A stretch of DNA of 64,000 bases from the NCBI GenBank assembly GCA_031180725.1, contig JAPSLO010000001.1:827573-891572 (forward strand), read 5' to 3'. The translations under genes and the position numbers were made by a program. Below, one piece after another: positions 8,578-16,863 of this stretch. Source of the DNA: Roseomonas sp. (GTDB taxonomy: Bacteria; Pseudomonadota; Alphaproteobacteria; Acetobacterales; Acetobacteraceae). The notes under the pieces were generated by a model. That model was not told where the DNA came from, did not search any database, and saw nothing but the letters and a program-made list of their open reading frames with translations. Positions within the stretch are counted from its first letter, which is position 1. The number at the start of each line of letters is the position of its first letter.

Positions 8578-9588
8578 GTTGCGGACCGCCGGCAGACCGC
8601 CCAGCACCTCACCCCGCAGCCGCGTGACGACGCCGCCGCGGTGCACGCGGTCCGTGCGCGCGAGGTAGGCACGCAGCTTGGGTGTCATGCCATAGAGATG
8701 CTCGGTGCCCGGAGCGGGCCGGAAGCGCTGGGCCATGGCCAGGGCCGCGGGGCCTGCACGCAAGCCTTGCGCCAGCACTCCGTTGCGCAATCCCTTGAGC
8801 TGGTAGGCCAGGAAGCGCGGCAGCAACCTCGCTGGATGCACCCCGTGCTTCATGGCGATGTAGAGCCGGTTGCGGACGAAGTGGTGCCAGCGCGTTCCAG
8901 TCCATCCCACGCGCCGCTCCGGGCTGACCTTGTGCAGCACTGCGATGTCGCCGCGATAGCGGATGCGCAGCCCCATATTGATGAAGCGCAGTGCCAGATC
9001 GAACTCCTCCCAGGTGAAGAAGAGGCTGTCGTCATAGCCCCCGGCGGTCTGGAAGGCGGCGCGGCGGATGGCGTGGCCTGCGCCGACGAAGGTGGCTGCG
9101 TCCCATACCTCGCCCGCCCGTGGCAGGAGCCCGGCCGGATACCCCCAGGAGGAGAGATCATCCTCCCAGGTGCTCGCCACCAGGATGCGGCAGGCCACGG
9201 CGCCAATGGTGGGATCGGCGCGCAGCACAGCGGCCGCATCAGCCAGCGTGGTGGGCGTGGCGAATTCGGCATCGTTGTCGAGGGCGAAGATGCAGGGCGC
9301 GGCGCCCAGCGCCGTGGCGCGGTTGCGCCCGCCGGCAACGCCGTAATTGGCATCCAGTCGCACCAGCGTGGCATCCGTCGCCTTGCCTACGGCTTCCGCC
9401 AACCGTGCCAGGTTGACCGGCGTGCTGCCCTGGTCGGCGATCCACACATGCTTGGTCACGCCGCGCTGCGCCCGGGCCGAGGCAATGGCCGCGATCGTCT
9501 CCTCCACGCGGTCCATGGACAGGATGATGACGTCGGCTTCGACGGGTTCCTCGGGGCCGGACACACCGGCAATGTGCTGGTAGGTCAT
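8566..9588 (-). CDS. Glycosyltransferase family 2 (rhamnosyltransferase-like)
   Basis: About 340 aa from the ATG at 9588, which overlaps the stop of the upstream GT2 gene (ATGA); the open frame continues upstream but only as antisense-like sequence. GT-A motifs: VIILSMDRVEETIAAI, WIADQGSTP, ANYGVAGGRNRAT and the DxD-type ALDNDAEF. The later WEEFDLALRFINMG segment (ED/EEFD type) is typical of rhamnosyl- and related transferases. A basic C-terminal part (RWHHFVRNRLYIAMKHG) could sit on the membrane. It would add a sugar to the polymer unit started by the glycosylphosphotransferase in the same operon. Confidence 0.85.
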   Translation of the reverse strand: MTYQHIAGVSGPEEPVEADVIILSMDRVEETIAAIASARAQRGVTKHVWIADQGSTPVNLARLAEAVGKATDATLVRLDANYGVAGGRNRATALGAAPCIFALDNDAEFATPTTLADAAAVLRADPTIGAVACRILVASTWEDDLSSWGYPAGLLPRAGEVWDAATFVGAGHAIRRAAFQTAGGYDDSLFFTWEEFDLALRFINMGLRIRYRGDIAVLHKVSPERRVGWTGTRWHHFVRNRLYIAMKHGVHPARLLPRFLAYQLKGLRNGVLAQGLRAGPAALAMAQRFRPAPGTEHLYGMTPKLRAYLARTDRVHRGGVVTRLRGEVLGGLPAVRNAAR

Positions 9589-10604
9589 CGGGGAGGCAGC
9601 CGGAAGTCGGGGGCGGGAATGGCGAGGTATGCGATGCGCTTGGCCTCCAGCCTGCCGCGCGTGACCGTATCCAGGATCAGCCCGCAAGCGAGCGACAGGA
9701 AGGACAACAGCATCAACCCGGTGGAGAGCACGGCCGTTGGCAGCCGCGGCACCAGGCCGGTCTCCAGCCAAGTTTGGAAGATGGGTAGCGCGAGCCCGAT
9801 GGACAGGGCAGCTAGCACCAGGGCGCAGATGGCGAAAAAGGGCAGTGGCCTCTCCCGCCGTACCAGCAGGCCGATCTCGGCGAGGATGCGCAGTCCGTCG
9901 CGCCAGGTACTCAGCTTGCTTTGGCTGCCCGGCGGGCGCTCCCGATAGCGGGTGCGCAACTCGCCGACCGGCAGCCGCAGTTCCAGCGCGTGCACCGTGA
10001 ATTCGGTTTCCGTCTCGAAGCCGCTCGCGAGGGCCGGGAAGGATTTGGCGAAGCGGCGCGAGAAGACGCGGTAACCGGAGAGCATATCTGTAATTCGGTC
10101 ACCGAAGACCATGCGCACCACGCCAGTCAGCATGCGATTGCCCAGACGATGGCCCGGGCGGTAGGCGCCGGCAGCGTCCGTCTCCCGCACGCCGGTCACC
10201 ATGTCCAGCCTCTGTTCCAGCAGCAGGCGGATCATGGCGGGGGCGTCGGCGGCGTCGTAGGTGTCATCACCATCCACCAGCACGTACACGTCGGCTTCCA
10301 CATCCGCCAGCATACGGCGGACCACATGGCCCTTGCCCTGCAGTGGCTCGCGCCGCACCACGGCGCCGGCTGCTGCTGCTGCTTCGCAGGTGCGGTCCTG
10401 GCTATTGTTGTCATAGACGAAGACCGTGGCCTCCGGCAGTGCGCTGCGGAAGGCGGCGACCACGCGCGGGATGGTCACCTCTTCGTTGAAGCAGGGGATC
10501 AGGACGGCAATGCGCGGGGCGGCGGGCGCGGCCTCCGCCCAGGCCTCACCGATTTCGTTGTCCAGCGCCGCCTCGCCCATCCTCGGCTCCGTGTCGTCCC
10601 GCAT
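9585..10604 (-). CDS. Glycosyltransferase family 2, DPM/GtrB-like with C-terminal membrane helices
   Basis: About 339 aa. The catalytic domain carries VLIPCFNEEVTIPRV, VYDNNSQDRT, LQGKGHVVRRM and the metal site VDGDDTYD, followed by DMLSGYRVFSRRF and RYRERPPGSQSKL, a pattern typical of polyprenyl-phosphate sugar transferases (dolichol-P-mannose synthase and GtrB families). Two hydrophobic helices near the C-terminus anchor it in the inner membrane. The presence of a GtrA flippase gene in the same cluster fits a GtrA/GtrB pair that makes and flips polyprenyl-phosphate-sugar. The start at 10604 lies 7 bases after the previous stop; an ATG at 10580 has a better ribosome site (GGAG/GAGG) and may be the real one. 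Confidence 0.88.
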   Translation of the reverse strand: MRDDTEPRMGEAALDNEIGEAWAEAAPAAPRIAVLIPCFNEEVTIPRVVAAFRSALPEATVFVYDNNSQDRTCEAAAAAGAVVRREPLQGKGHVVRRMLADVEADVYVLVDGDDTYDAADAPAMIRLLLEQRLDMVTGVRETDAAGAYRPGHRLGNRMLTGVVRMVFGDRITDMLSGYRVFSRRFAKSFPALASGFETETEFTVHALELRLPVGELRTRYRERPPGSQSKLSTWRDGLRILAEIGLLVRRERPLPFFAICALVLAALSIGLALPIFQTWLETGLVPRLPTAVLSTGLMLLSFLSLACGLILDTVTRGRLEAKRIAYLAIPAPDFRLPPR

Positions 10605-10611
10605 GCGCCTG

Positions 10612-12177
10612 TCAGAGCGCGTTGCGCATGCGCACGACCACCAGAAGGGTGCGCAGGACAATCACGATATCAAGCCAAGGCGACCAGTTGGCGATGTATT
10701 CCAGATCGCTTTCCACCCGCTTCAGGATCTCGCGCTCCGTGGGTGTCGGCCCGCGATAGCCGCGTACCTGGGCCAGTCCGGTCAGGCCTGGCTTCACCCG
10801 GTGCCGGGCGGCGTAGTTGGCCACCACCTCATCGAACAGCCGGCCGCCGGCGCGCGTGCCAGGGGCATGCGGGCGGGGTCCGACGAAGCTCATCTCCCCT
10901 CGCAGCACGTTGAACAGCTGCGGCAGCTCGTCCAGCGAAGTGCGTCGCAGGATAGCGCCGACCCTCGTCACGCGCTGGTCACCCTCCACCACCTGGCAGG
11001 CCGCCTCGTGATCGGTGGCGTGAGCATACATGGTGCGGAACTTGAAGACGTCGAACGGCTGGTCGTTGAACCCCGTGCGGCGCTGCCGGAACAGGATGGG
11101 TCCCGGGCTGTCCAACCGCACGGCGAGCGCGATCAGCAGCATTGGGACCGCCGCAACCAGCAGCGCGGTTAGGGCCAGGGCATAGTCCATCACGACCTTC
11201 AGGCAGGCGCCGAGGCCCGAGATCGGCCGCGCGCAGAGCAACGGAATGGCCGGCGCGCCGTCGTTCACCACGCGGTCCGCTGCCAGATCCGGCGCAAGCC
11301 GTACCTCCACCGGATAGGCGGAGAGGAACTCCATCAGCGCGGTGATCCGTGCTTCGTCAGACCAAGGCACGGCGAGTGCCACCACATCCACCTCGCCGCG
11401 GCGGATCATGGCGCCGAGTTGCGGCAGGCCACCCAGTAGCGGTACGCCATTGGGTGTCTCGACCGCGCGGCCGCCGTGCTCGTCCACGGCGCCAAGCAGC
11501 ACCAGCCCGGCCGGATCGCGCGCCAGGGATGCCGCAAGCCGCGCAGCCTGTGGGCCGGTTCCGAGGATAACGGTCCGGCGCGCGCTGCGCGGCAGGGCGC
11601 GCAGCGCGCCGGCCGTGGCAGCGCGCCCGCCGGTCAGCAGCAGTCCGGCCACCGCGATGCTGCCCATCAACCAAGCCGGGTCCAGGCGCCAGAGCGCGCC
11701 GAAAGCGGCGGCGGCACAGATCGTCGCTCCGAGTGCGGCCACGGCTGCGATGCCGATGCGACGCAGCTGTCGGCGGAAGCTGAACAGCATGGGATGGTCA
11801 TAGGCCCCGGTCGCCAGCCCGCCGGCCACAGTCAGCACGCTGATCAGCAGCGTGACGCCATCGTGCCGCCCCGGCACATCTTGCGTAAGAATGTCGGCCA
11901 GCAGGCCTGCGCCGATCAGAAGCGCGCCATCCAGCAGCATCACCAGGGCGCCCAGCAGCAGAGGCGGCACCGGTCGCGGCATGCTGCGCGCCGCGTCGTT
12001 GGCGGCGGCCCGCTCCCAGCCGCTGTCACCCAGCGCCGTATTGGGGCGGAACGGCCTGATGCCGGCCAGGTCGGTGGCCGCGAAGGCGTGCAGTGTATCG
12101 GGGTTGCGCGCCACCCGCCGCTCCGGGGCGGTGGCGGGGCGCAAGTTGGGATCGGCCTTGGGAGTCGCTGCGCGCAT
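10612..12177 (-). CDS. Polyprenyl glycosylphosphotransferase (exopolysaccharide initiating sugar transferase)
   Basis: 521 aa with the WbaP/WcaJ layout: a polar N-terminus, four hydrophobic helices, a central Rossmann-like domain (VILGTGPQAARLA, then a CoA-binding-like fold), a fifth helix (VVMDYALALTALLVAAVPML) and the C-terminal catalytic domain. Catalytic-domain motifs are clear: SPGPILFRQRRTG, FKFRTMY, RRTSLDELPQLFNVL, MSFVGPRPH and PGLTGLAQVRGYRG. The enzyme moves a sugar-phosphate from UDP-sugar to undecaprenyl phosphate, the first step of polymer assembly on the inner membrane. It is the second gene of the minus-strand run, 14 bases after the GtrA gene. Glucose or galactose is the usual sugar, but the choice cannot be read here. 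Confidence 0.93.
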   Translation of the reverse strand: MRAATPKADPNLRPATAPERRVARNPDTLHAFAATDLAGIRPFRPNTALGDSGWERAAANDAARSMPRPVPPLLLGALVMLLDGALLIGAGLLADILTQDVPGRHDGVTLLISVLTVAGGLATGAYDHPMLFSFRRQLRRIGIAAVAALGATICAAAAFGALWRLDPAWLMGSIAVAGLLLTGGRAATAGALRALPRSARRTVILGTGPQAARLAASLARDPAGLVLLGAVDEHGGRAVETPNGVPLLGGLPQLGAMIRRGEVDVVALAVPWSDEARITALMEFLSAYPVEVRLAPDLAADRVVNDGAPAIPLLCARPISGLGACLKVVMDYALALTALLVAAVPMLLIALAVRLDSPGPILFRQRRTGFNDQPFDVFKFRTMYAHATDHEAACQVVEGDQRVTRVGAILRRTSLDELPQLFNVLRGEMSFVGPRPHAPGTRAGGRLFDEVVANYAARHRVKPGLTGLAQVRGYRGPTPTEREILKRVESDLEYIANWSPWLDIVIVLRTLLVVVRMRNAL

Positions 12178-12191
12178 CCGGTCCGTCTTGT

Positions 12192-12656
12192 TCAGGGGTC
12201 CATGGGGCGACGCCCGTCGCCGAACACGAAACGTCGCGAAAGGAGAAAGTTTCCGATCATGCCCGCAAGCGAACCTGCAGCCACGCCGATGATCGGGTGC
12301 TGTTGGGCAAATGCCACGCTAGTCACCAGCGCGGCATATGTGCCGTAGTTGCACATGAACCCCACCAGGTTCACGACTACGAAAGCGGCCCATTGCCGCC
12401 AAGCGGGACCATCACCCTGACCACGGAAGGTCCAGGCGCGGTTCAGCGCCCAGGTGGTGGTAGCCGCCGCGAGGTAAGAGACGGCGCGCCCCCAGTACAG
12501 CCCAAGCCCGACGGCCAAGCCCCCATAAAGCACGACGCTATCCACCAGGAAGCCGATGGTGCCGACGATCCCGAAGCGCAGGAACTGCACCAGCATCCGG
12601 CTGCGCTCCTCGCCCAACAAGTCGGTCAGGCGGGTCGAGAGGGCTCGATCTGACAT
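12192..12656 (-). CDS. GtrA family membrane protein (putative lipid-linked sugar flippase)
   Basis: 154 aa from the ATG at 12656, which is preceded by a good GAGGAG ribosome-binding site. Four transmembrane helices are visible (FGIVGTIGFLVDSVVLYGG, a second around AVSYLAAATTTWALN, a third AAFVVVNLVGFMCNYG, a fourth IGVAAGSLAGMIGNFLLS), with the family signature LNRAWTFR and the basic end SRRFVFG. GtrA proteins are thought to flip undecaprenyl-phosphate-sugar across the inner membrane for periplasmic glycosylation. It heads the operon with the glycosylphosphotransferase and the GtrB-like enzyme. Confidence 0.9.
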   Translation of the reverse strand: MSDRALSTRLTDLLGEERSRMLVQFLRFGIVGTIGFLVDSVVLYGGLAVGLGLYWGRAVSYLAAATTTWALNRAWTFRGQGDGPAWRQWAAFVVVNLVGFMCNYGTYAALVTSVAFAQQHPIIGVAAGSLAGMIGNFLLSRRFVFGDGRRPMDP

Positions 12657-12667
12657 GACTCTCCTCT

Positions 12668-12680
12668 GTTGCGATGCAAC
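12668..12680. promoter_or_regulatory. Palindrome GTTGC-N3-GCAAC upstream of the gtrA-type gene
   Basis: A perfect 13-base palindrome (GTTGC GAT GCAAC) sits just upstream of the ribosome-binding site of the GtrA-type gene. Its size and position would suit a repressor site or a small leader structure. No regulator is encoded nearby. Confidence 0.25.
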
Positions 12681-12946
12681 ATGCGGCAAGGGCGCGGTGC
12701 GCGACAAACCACGCTCCGGTGACGGAAAGGTGGCGAGCAGCCATGCGCGCCGTGACGTGATCGGGACTGGTTGAAGCGGGGGCGGTTATCTTGCCCGAAA
12801 GGCGACAAGTGCGGGGTGTACTGGACCGGCAGAATCGACAGCGCAGTGTCGGGGCGCTTGGCCGGGTCGGAAGAGGTGATGGCCCGATCCGACCGGACCG
12901 CCAAGCGCGCAGGCGGAGCGAAGATGCAGCAGCGCCGGTCGGCGGC

Positions 12947-13405
12947 TCAGGTGCCGTTCGTGGTGCTGGGCGGCTGGTCGCGGTGCTGCTCCGGGCGCTG
13001 GAGCACATCGCCTGTCCGGGAGGTGCATGTTGACGCCGGTGGCGCGGGCGCGGCGAACAAGTTGCGGGGGGGGGGGGCGATCGGTGCGGCATTCCCTTCG
13101 AGGCCGAGGCGACTCGTCTGCCGATGCGACCCTTCAGCCTGGCCCGCGCCGTCTGGACCTCCGATTAGCGGCGTACCTACCGCATCGCCGGGTGGCGTGC
13201 CGGCGCCTTCCGGGTGAACGGCTACTGCACCACCTCCGGCGTATGCCCTTCGGCGGCGCGGCGCCTCCGGCCGGAGCCGGTCCTCGGGGCGGGAGTTGCG
13301 GGCTGTGCCCACAGGCCAGCGCCGCCTGCGTGGAAACTGCCGAGCGCCGACCTTCGGCTTCGGGCATTTCGGACGGGATTGAGCAAACCCGGCGGCGCCA
13401 GTTAG
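12947..13405 (+). pseudogene. Possible decayed gene of unknown family
   Basis: Translation on the plus strand shows protein-like segments with strong third-position GC that do not lie in one open frame. One segment before about 13030 reads GRLVAVLLRALEHIACPG and then stops. After the G12 run a segment reads CGIPFEAEATRLPMRPFSL and ARAVWTSD, then a TAG at 13166-13168, then RRTYRIAGWRAGAFRVNGYC and TTSGVC in the same frame, continuing to a stop near 13405. This suggests remnants of a gene broken by a nonsense change and at least one frameshift, the latter possibly a sequencing error at the G run. No family is recognised. Confidence 0.3.
13066..13077. repeat. G12 homopolymer tract
   Basis: Twelve consecutive G lie inside the disrupted coding-like region. 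Such tracts are prone to slippage in cells and to length errors in sequencing. The reading frame that looks coding differs on the two sides of the tract. Confidence 0.9.
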
Positions 13406-13437
13406 CCTCACAACGGCTTCATTCTGGGAGAGAGACA

Positions 13438-15042
13438 ATGTTCCGACGCGACCTGCTGGTCGGCGCCGCCGCCGGCGCGACCGCCGCGGCCCTGCCGCGC
13501 CTGTCCATCGCCCAGCCCGCCGGGGCCCGGGTGCTGAAATACGTCCCGCATGCGAACCCCGGCAATATCGATCCCTTCACCAACACCGCCTTCGTCGCGC
13601 GTGACCATGGCTTCCTAGTCTATGACCAGCTCTACGGCATGGATGAGCAGTTCAACATCCGCCCGCAGATGGTCCAAGGCCATGTGGTGGAGAATGACGG
13701 GTTGCTGTGGCGCTTCACCCTCCGGGAGAATCTGAAGTTCCACGATGGCACCCCGGTGCGCGGGCGGGACTGCATTGCTTCCATCCGCCGCTGGGGCCGC
13801 CGCGACGCCTTCGGGCAGGAGCTGATGGCGCGCGTCGCCGAGATGACGGAGGAGAGCGACCGTGTCTTCTCCATCCGGCTGAACAAGTCTTTCCCGAAGA
13901 TGCTGGAGGCCTTCTCTAAAGTCACCACCAGCTGCCTCTTCGTCATGCCGGAGCGGCTGGCCAATGTGGACCCGTTCCAGAACATCACGGAAGCCGTGGG
14001 CAGCGGCCCCTTCCGCTTCCTCGCCAGTGAATGGGTGCCGGGCTCGCGCCTGGCCTATGCGCGCAACCCGGACTACGTGCCGGTCTCCTCGGGCCAGCCC
14101 AGCATGACGGCCGGGCCCAAGGTGGCGCATTTCGACCGCGTCGAGTGGCACATCATGTCGGACCAGGCGACCGCCGCCGCCGCCCTGCAGTCCGGCGAAA
14201 TCGATTGGTGGGAACAGCCGACGGCGGACCTCTTCCCGCTTCTAGTGCGAAATCGCAACATTCGCGTGGACATTATCAACAACACCGGCCTGATCGGCAT
14301 CTTCCGCCCCAACCATGTGGCGGCGCCTTTCAACAACCCGGCGGTGCGACGCGCCGTGTTGACGGCCATCAACCAGATGGACTTCATGACGGCGGTCATC
14401 GGTGAATCCGGCGTGGAGGGCCGCCCCGACCTGCGGCGCGAGGGGATCGGCTATTTCGCGCCCGAATCCCCCTCCGCCTCCACCGTAGGGCTCGACCGGC
14501 TGAAGAAGAATGTGGAGGCCGCGCGGTCGGAGCTTCAGGCGGCCGGCGCGATGGGGGCGCGAATGGTGCTGATGAACGCCACCGACCTCGCCTCCATCAA
14601 CGCCTCCACCCTGGTCGGCGCTGACCTGTTCCGCCGCATGGGCTTCAATGTGGAACTGGTCTCGACGGACTGGGGCACGGTGGTGGCACGCCGGGCCAGC
14701 AAGAGCCCGCTGGACCAGGGTGGCTGGAGCGGCTTCTTTACCTTCTGGTCGGGCGTGGACCACTGGAACCCGGCCAGTCACGCCTCAATCCGCGGCCATG
14801 GGGACAATGCCTGGCCTGGCTGGCCAAACATTCCTGCGATCGAGGCGCAGCGCAACGCCTGGTTCGACGCGCCGGACGAGGCCGCCGCCAAGGCCGCTAC
14901 GGCCGAGATGCAGCGTATCGCCTTCGAGGAAGTGCCCTACGTGCCGACAGGGATGTATTACCAGCCGACGGCCTACCGCCGGAACCTGGCCGGCATGCTG
15001 AAGGGGCAGCCGCCACTGTTCTGGAATCTGCGACGGGGCTAA
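13438..15042 (+). CDS. ABC transporter substrate-binding protein, family 5 (peptide type), copy 1 of 5
   Basis: 534 aa. The frame is open far upstream, but the ATG at 13438 follows GGGAGAG and begins a twin-arginine-like signal (FRRDLLVGAAAG, cleavage near SIAQP). The mature protein is a DppA/OppA-type binding protein: LKYVPHANPGNIDPF at the start, FTLRENLKFHDGTPV, GSGPFRFLASEWVPG, IDWWEQPTADL in the ligand region, and VSTDWGTVVARRASK late. It should capture a peptide or similar small molecule in the periplasm and pass it to the permease encoded downstream. Unlike copies 2 to 5 it reads HVAAPFNNP where they have LHPPFN. Four close paralogues follow in tandem on the same strand. Confidence 0.92.
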   Translation: MFRRDLLVGAAAGATAAALPRLSIAQPAGARVLKYVPHANPGNIDPFTNTAFVARDHGFLVYDQLYGMDEQFNIRPQMVQGHVVENDGLLWRFTLRENLKFHDGTPVRGRDCIASIRRWGRRDAFGQELMARVAEMTEESDRVFSIRLNKSFPKMLEAFSKVTTSCLFVMPERLANVDPFQNITEAVGSGPFRFLASEWVPGSRLAYARNPDYVPVSSGQPSMTAGPKVAHFDRVEWHIMSDQATAAAALQSGEIDWWEQPTADLFPLLVRNRNIRVDIINNTGLIGIFRPNHVAAPFNNPAVRRAVLTAINQMDFMTAVIGESGVEGRPDLRREGIGYFAPESPSASTVGLDRLKKNVEAARSELQAAGAMGARMVLMNATDLASINASTLVGADLFRRMGFNVELVSTDWGTVVARRASKSPLDQGGWSGFFTFWSGVDHWNPASHASIRGHGDNAWPGWPNIPAIEAQRNAWFDAPDEAAAKAATAEMQRIAFEEVPYVPTGMYYQPTAYRRNLAGMLKGQPPLFWNLRRG

Positions 15043-15090
15043 GCGGCGAGGCCGGTCTTGCGCGCGGCGCGGCCGTACGGTCCATAGGCG

Positions 15091-15114
15091 GGACGGGGGC
15101 CGCACCCCCCGTCC
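15091..15114 (+). other. Intercistronic hairpin between binding-protein genes 1 and 2
   Basis: A perfect 9-bp stem (GGACGGGGG with CCCCCGTCC) and a 6-base loop, located just before the ribosome site of copy 2. There is no T-run, so it probably stabilises or attenuates the mRNA rather than ending it. Confidence 0.5.
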
Positions 15115-15138
15115 ATTGCCTGTGGAGGTTCTCCCCCG

Positions 15139-16740
15139 ATGTTGCGACGCCACCTTCTGGCCGGCGCAGGCGCGGCGCTAGGTGCATCGGCGCTCGGTGC
15201 GCCGGCGCTGGGGCAGGGGACCGCCGGCACGGCCCGCGTGCTGAAATTCATCCCGCAGGCCGATCTTGCCGTCCTGGACCCTGTTATCACCACTGCCTAC
15301 GTTACCCGTCACCACGGCTACATGGTGTGGGACACGCTGTACGGCTTCGACGGCGACTATGTCCCACAACCGCAGATGGTGGAAGGCCATACCGTGGAGG
15401 ACGGCGGCCGGCGCGTGACGATGCGCCTGCGCGAAGGGCTGCGGTTCCACGACAATGAGCCGGTACGCGCACGCGATGCTGTCGCCTCCATCCGCCGCTG
15501 GGCGGCACGGGACGCGCTGGGTCAGGTGCTGATGTCGGTAACGGACGAGCTGGTGGCCGCGGACGATCGCACCATCGTCTTCCGCCTGAAGCGGCCCTTC
15601 CCGATGCTTTTCGAGGCTTTGGGCAAGCCCTCCACCCCCGTCTGCTTCATCATGCCCGAACGCTTGGCCAGCCAGGATCCCAACACACCGTTCCGCGGCG
15701 ACGTCATCGGCTCCGGTCCTTTCCGCTTCGCTGCGAATGAGCGCGTGCCGGGCGCGCGGCTCGTCTATACGCGGTTCGAGGGCTACACCCCGCGGCCCGA
15801 TGGTACGCCGACCTGGACCGCTGGCCCGAAGCATGTGCATTTTGATCGGGTGGAATGGCATGTGACGCCGGACCCCTCGACTGCTTCCGCGGCGCTGCAG
15901 AACGGCGAGATGGATTGGTGGGAACAGCCGACGGCGGACCTGCAGAACGTGCTCCGCCGCAATCGCAATGTGGTGCTGGAGATCCCGGACCCGACCGGGC
16001 TGGTCGGGATGGCGCGCTTCAACCATCTGCATCCGCCCTTCAACAGTGCGGCCATCCGCCGCGCGCTGCTGGGCGCGGTGAACCAGGCCGACTACATGAC
16101 GGGGGTGATCGGCACGGACCAGAGCCTGTGGCGTGAGGAGGTTGGCTTCTTCCCGCCCGGCACGCCGATGGCCTCCGATGTCGGGATGGAGGCGCTGACC
16201 TCGCCGCGCGACATGGAGAAGGTAAAGCGCGATCTAGCCGCCGCCGGCTACAATGGCGAGAAGGTGGTGCTGATCGCGGCGGCCGACTTCCCTTCGCTGA
16301 ACGCGCTGGCGCAGGTGGGCAACGACATGCTGCGGCGCGCGGGAATGAATGTGGAATTCGTCGCCACCGATTGGGGCACGGTGGTGCAGCGCCGCGCCAG
16401 CCGGGAAGCGCCGGAGCGCGGCGGCTGGAGCATCTTCTTCACCTTCTGGGCCGGCGTGGACTTGTTCAATCCTGGCGTCCACCAGAGCCTGCGCGGCAAC
16501 GGCGATGCCGCCTGGTTCGGCTGGCCCACCATCCCCAAGCTCGAGGAACTGCGCTCGGCCTGGTTCGAGGCGCCGGACCTGGATGCCCAGAAGGCGATCG
16601 CGCGCCAGATCCAGGAGGTCGCCTTCCAGGAGGCGCCGTACCTGCCGCTGGGCCAGTATTTCCAGGCGACGGCGTATCGCCGCGGCCTGACCGGGGTGCT
16701 GAAAGGGCTGCCGTTGTTCTGGAACGTGCAGAGGACCTGA
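15139..16740 (+). CDS. ABC transporter substrate-binding protein, family 5 (peptide type), copy 2 of 5
   Basis: 533 aa. Signal sequence LRRHLLAGAGAALGASALG with likely cleavage near ALGQG; a GGAGG-type ribosome site precedes the ATG. The mature part keeps the family-5 layout: VLKFIPQADLAVLDPV, LREGLRFHDNEPV, IGSGPFRFAANERVPG, MDWWEQPTADLQ, FNHLHPPFNSA, VATDWGTVVQRRASRE and a C-terminus with LPLGQYFQATAYRRG. It is very like copy 1 in the ligand-loop motif WWEQPTADL, so the two may bind related ligands. The real ligand (dipeptide, oligopeptide, opine, glutathione and others are all known for the family) cannot be assigned from sequence. Confidence 0.92.
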   Translation: MLRRHLLAGAGAALGASALGAPALGQGTAGTARVLKFIPQADLAVLDPVITTAYVTRHHGYMVWDTLYGFDGDYVPQPQMVEGHTVEDGGRRVTMRLREGLRFHDNEPVRARDAVASIRRWAARDALGQVLMSVTDELVAADDRTIVFRLKRPFPMLFEALGKPSTPVCFIMPERLASQDPNTPFRGDVIGSGPFRFAANERVPGARLVYTRFEGYTPRPDGTPTWTAGPKHVHFDRVEWHVTPDPSTASAALQNGEMDWWEQPTADLQNVLRRNRNVVLEIPDPTGLVGMARFNHLHPPFNSAAIRRALLGAVNQADYMTGVIGTDQSLWREEVGFFPPGTPMASDVGMEALTSPRDMEKVKRDLAAAGYNGEKVVLIAAADFPSLNALAQVGNDMLRRAGMNVEFVATDWGTVVQRRASREAPERGGWSIFFTFWAGVDLFNPGVHQSLRGNGDAAWFGWPTIPKLEELRSAWFEAPDLDAQKAIARQIQEVAFQEAPYLPLGQYFQATAYRRGLTGVLKGLPLFWNVQRT

Positions 16741-16769
16741 GAAAGCGGCGCGCCCGGGCAGACCGAGAT

Positions 16770-16795
16770 GGGCGCCGTGCCTGGGGACGGCGCCC
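16770..16795 (+). other. Intercistronic hairpin between binding-protein genes 2 and 3
   Basis: A perfect 9-bp stem (GGGCGCCGT with ACGGCGCCC) with an 8-base loop. A second, smaller stem (TGATCCC with GGGATCA, 16828-16848) lies just before the ribosome site of copy 3. No T-run follows either one. Confidence 0.5.
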
Positions 16796-16863
16796 TGCGG
16801 ACTTGCGGAGCCGGTCATTGCCTGTTCTGATCCCCGCGACAGGGATCACGACGGGAGAACGGG

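Larger units (their letters stand above)
12657..13437. other. Long intergenic stretch without an intact gene
   Basis: About 780 bases separate the GtrA gene from the first binding-protein gene. No frame on either strand gives a convincing full protein. The left part must hold the promoter of the gtrA operon and the right end the ribosome site (GGGAGAG) of the binding-protein gene. The centre has a disrupted coding-like frame, described separately, and a homopolymer of twelve G. No tRNA, insertion sequence or clear terminator is visible. Confidence 0.6.

Noticed and set aside
8641..9948. A 435-codon plus-strand frame opposite two GT2 genes
   Set aside because: Both GT2 genes show full catalytic motifs; the opposite frame does not.
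13066..13077. Phase-variable gene switched by the G12 tract
   Set aside because: A TAG lies downstream in the frame that the tract would restore, and no start codon with a ribosome site precedes a restored frame.
12947..13438. A 163-codon minus-strand frame in the long spacer
   Set aside because: Pro/Arg/Ala-rich with no fold-like pattern; the codon-position signal in this stretch favours the plus strand.
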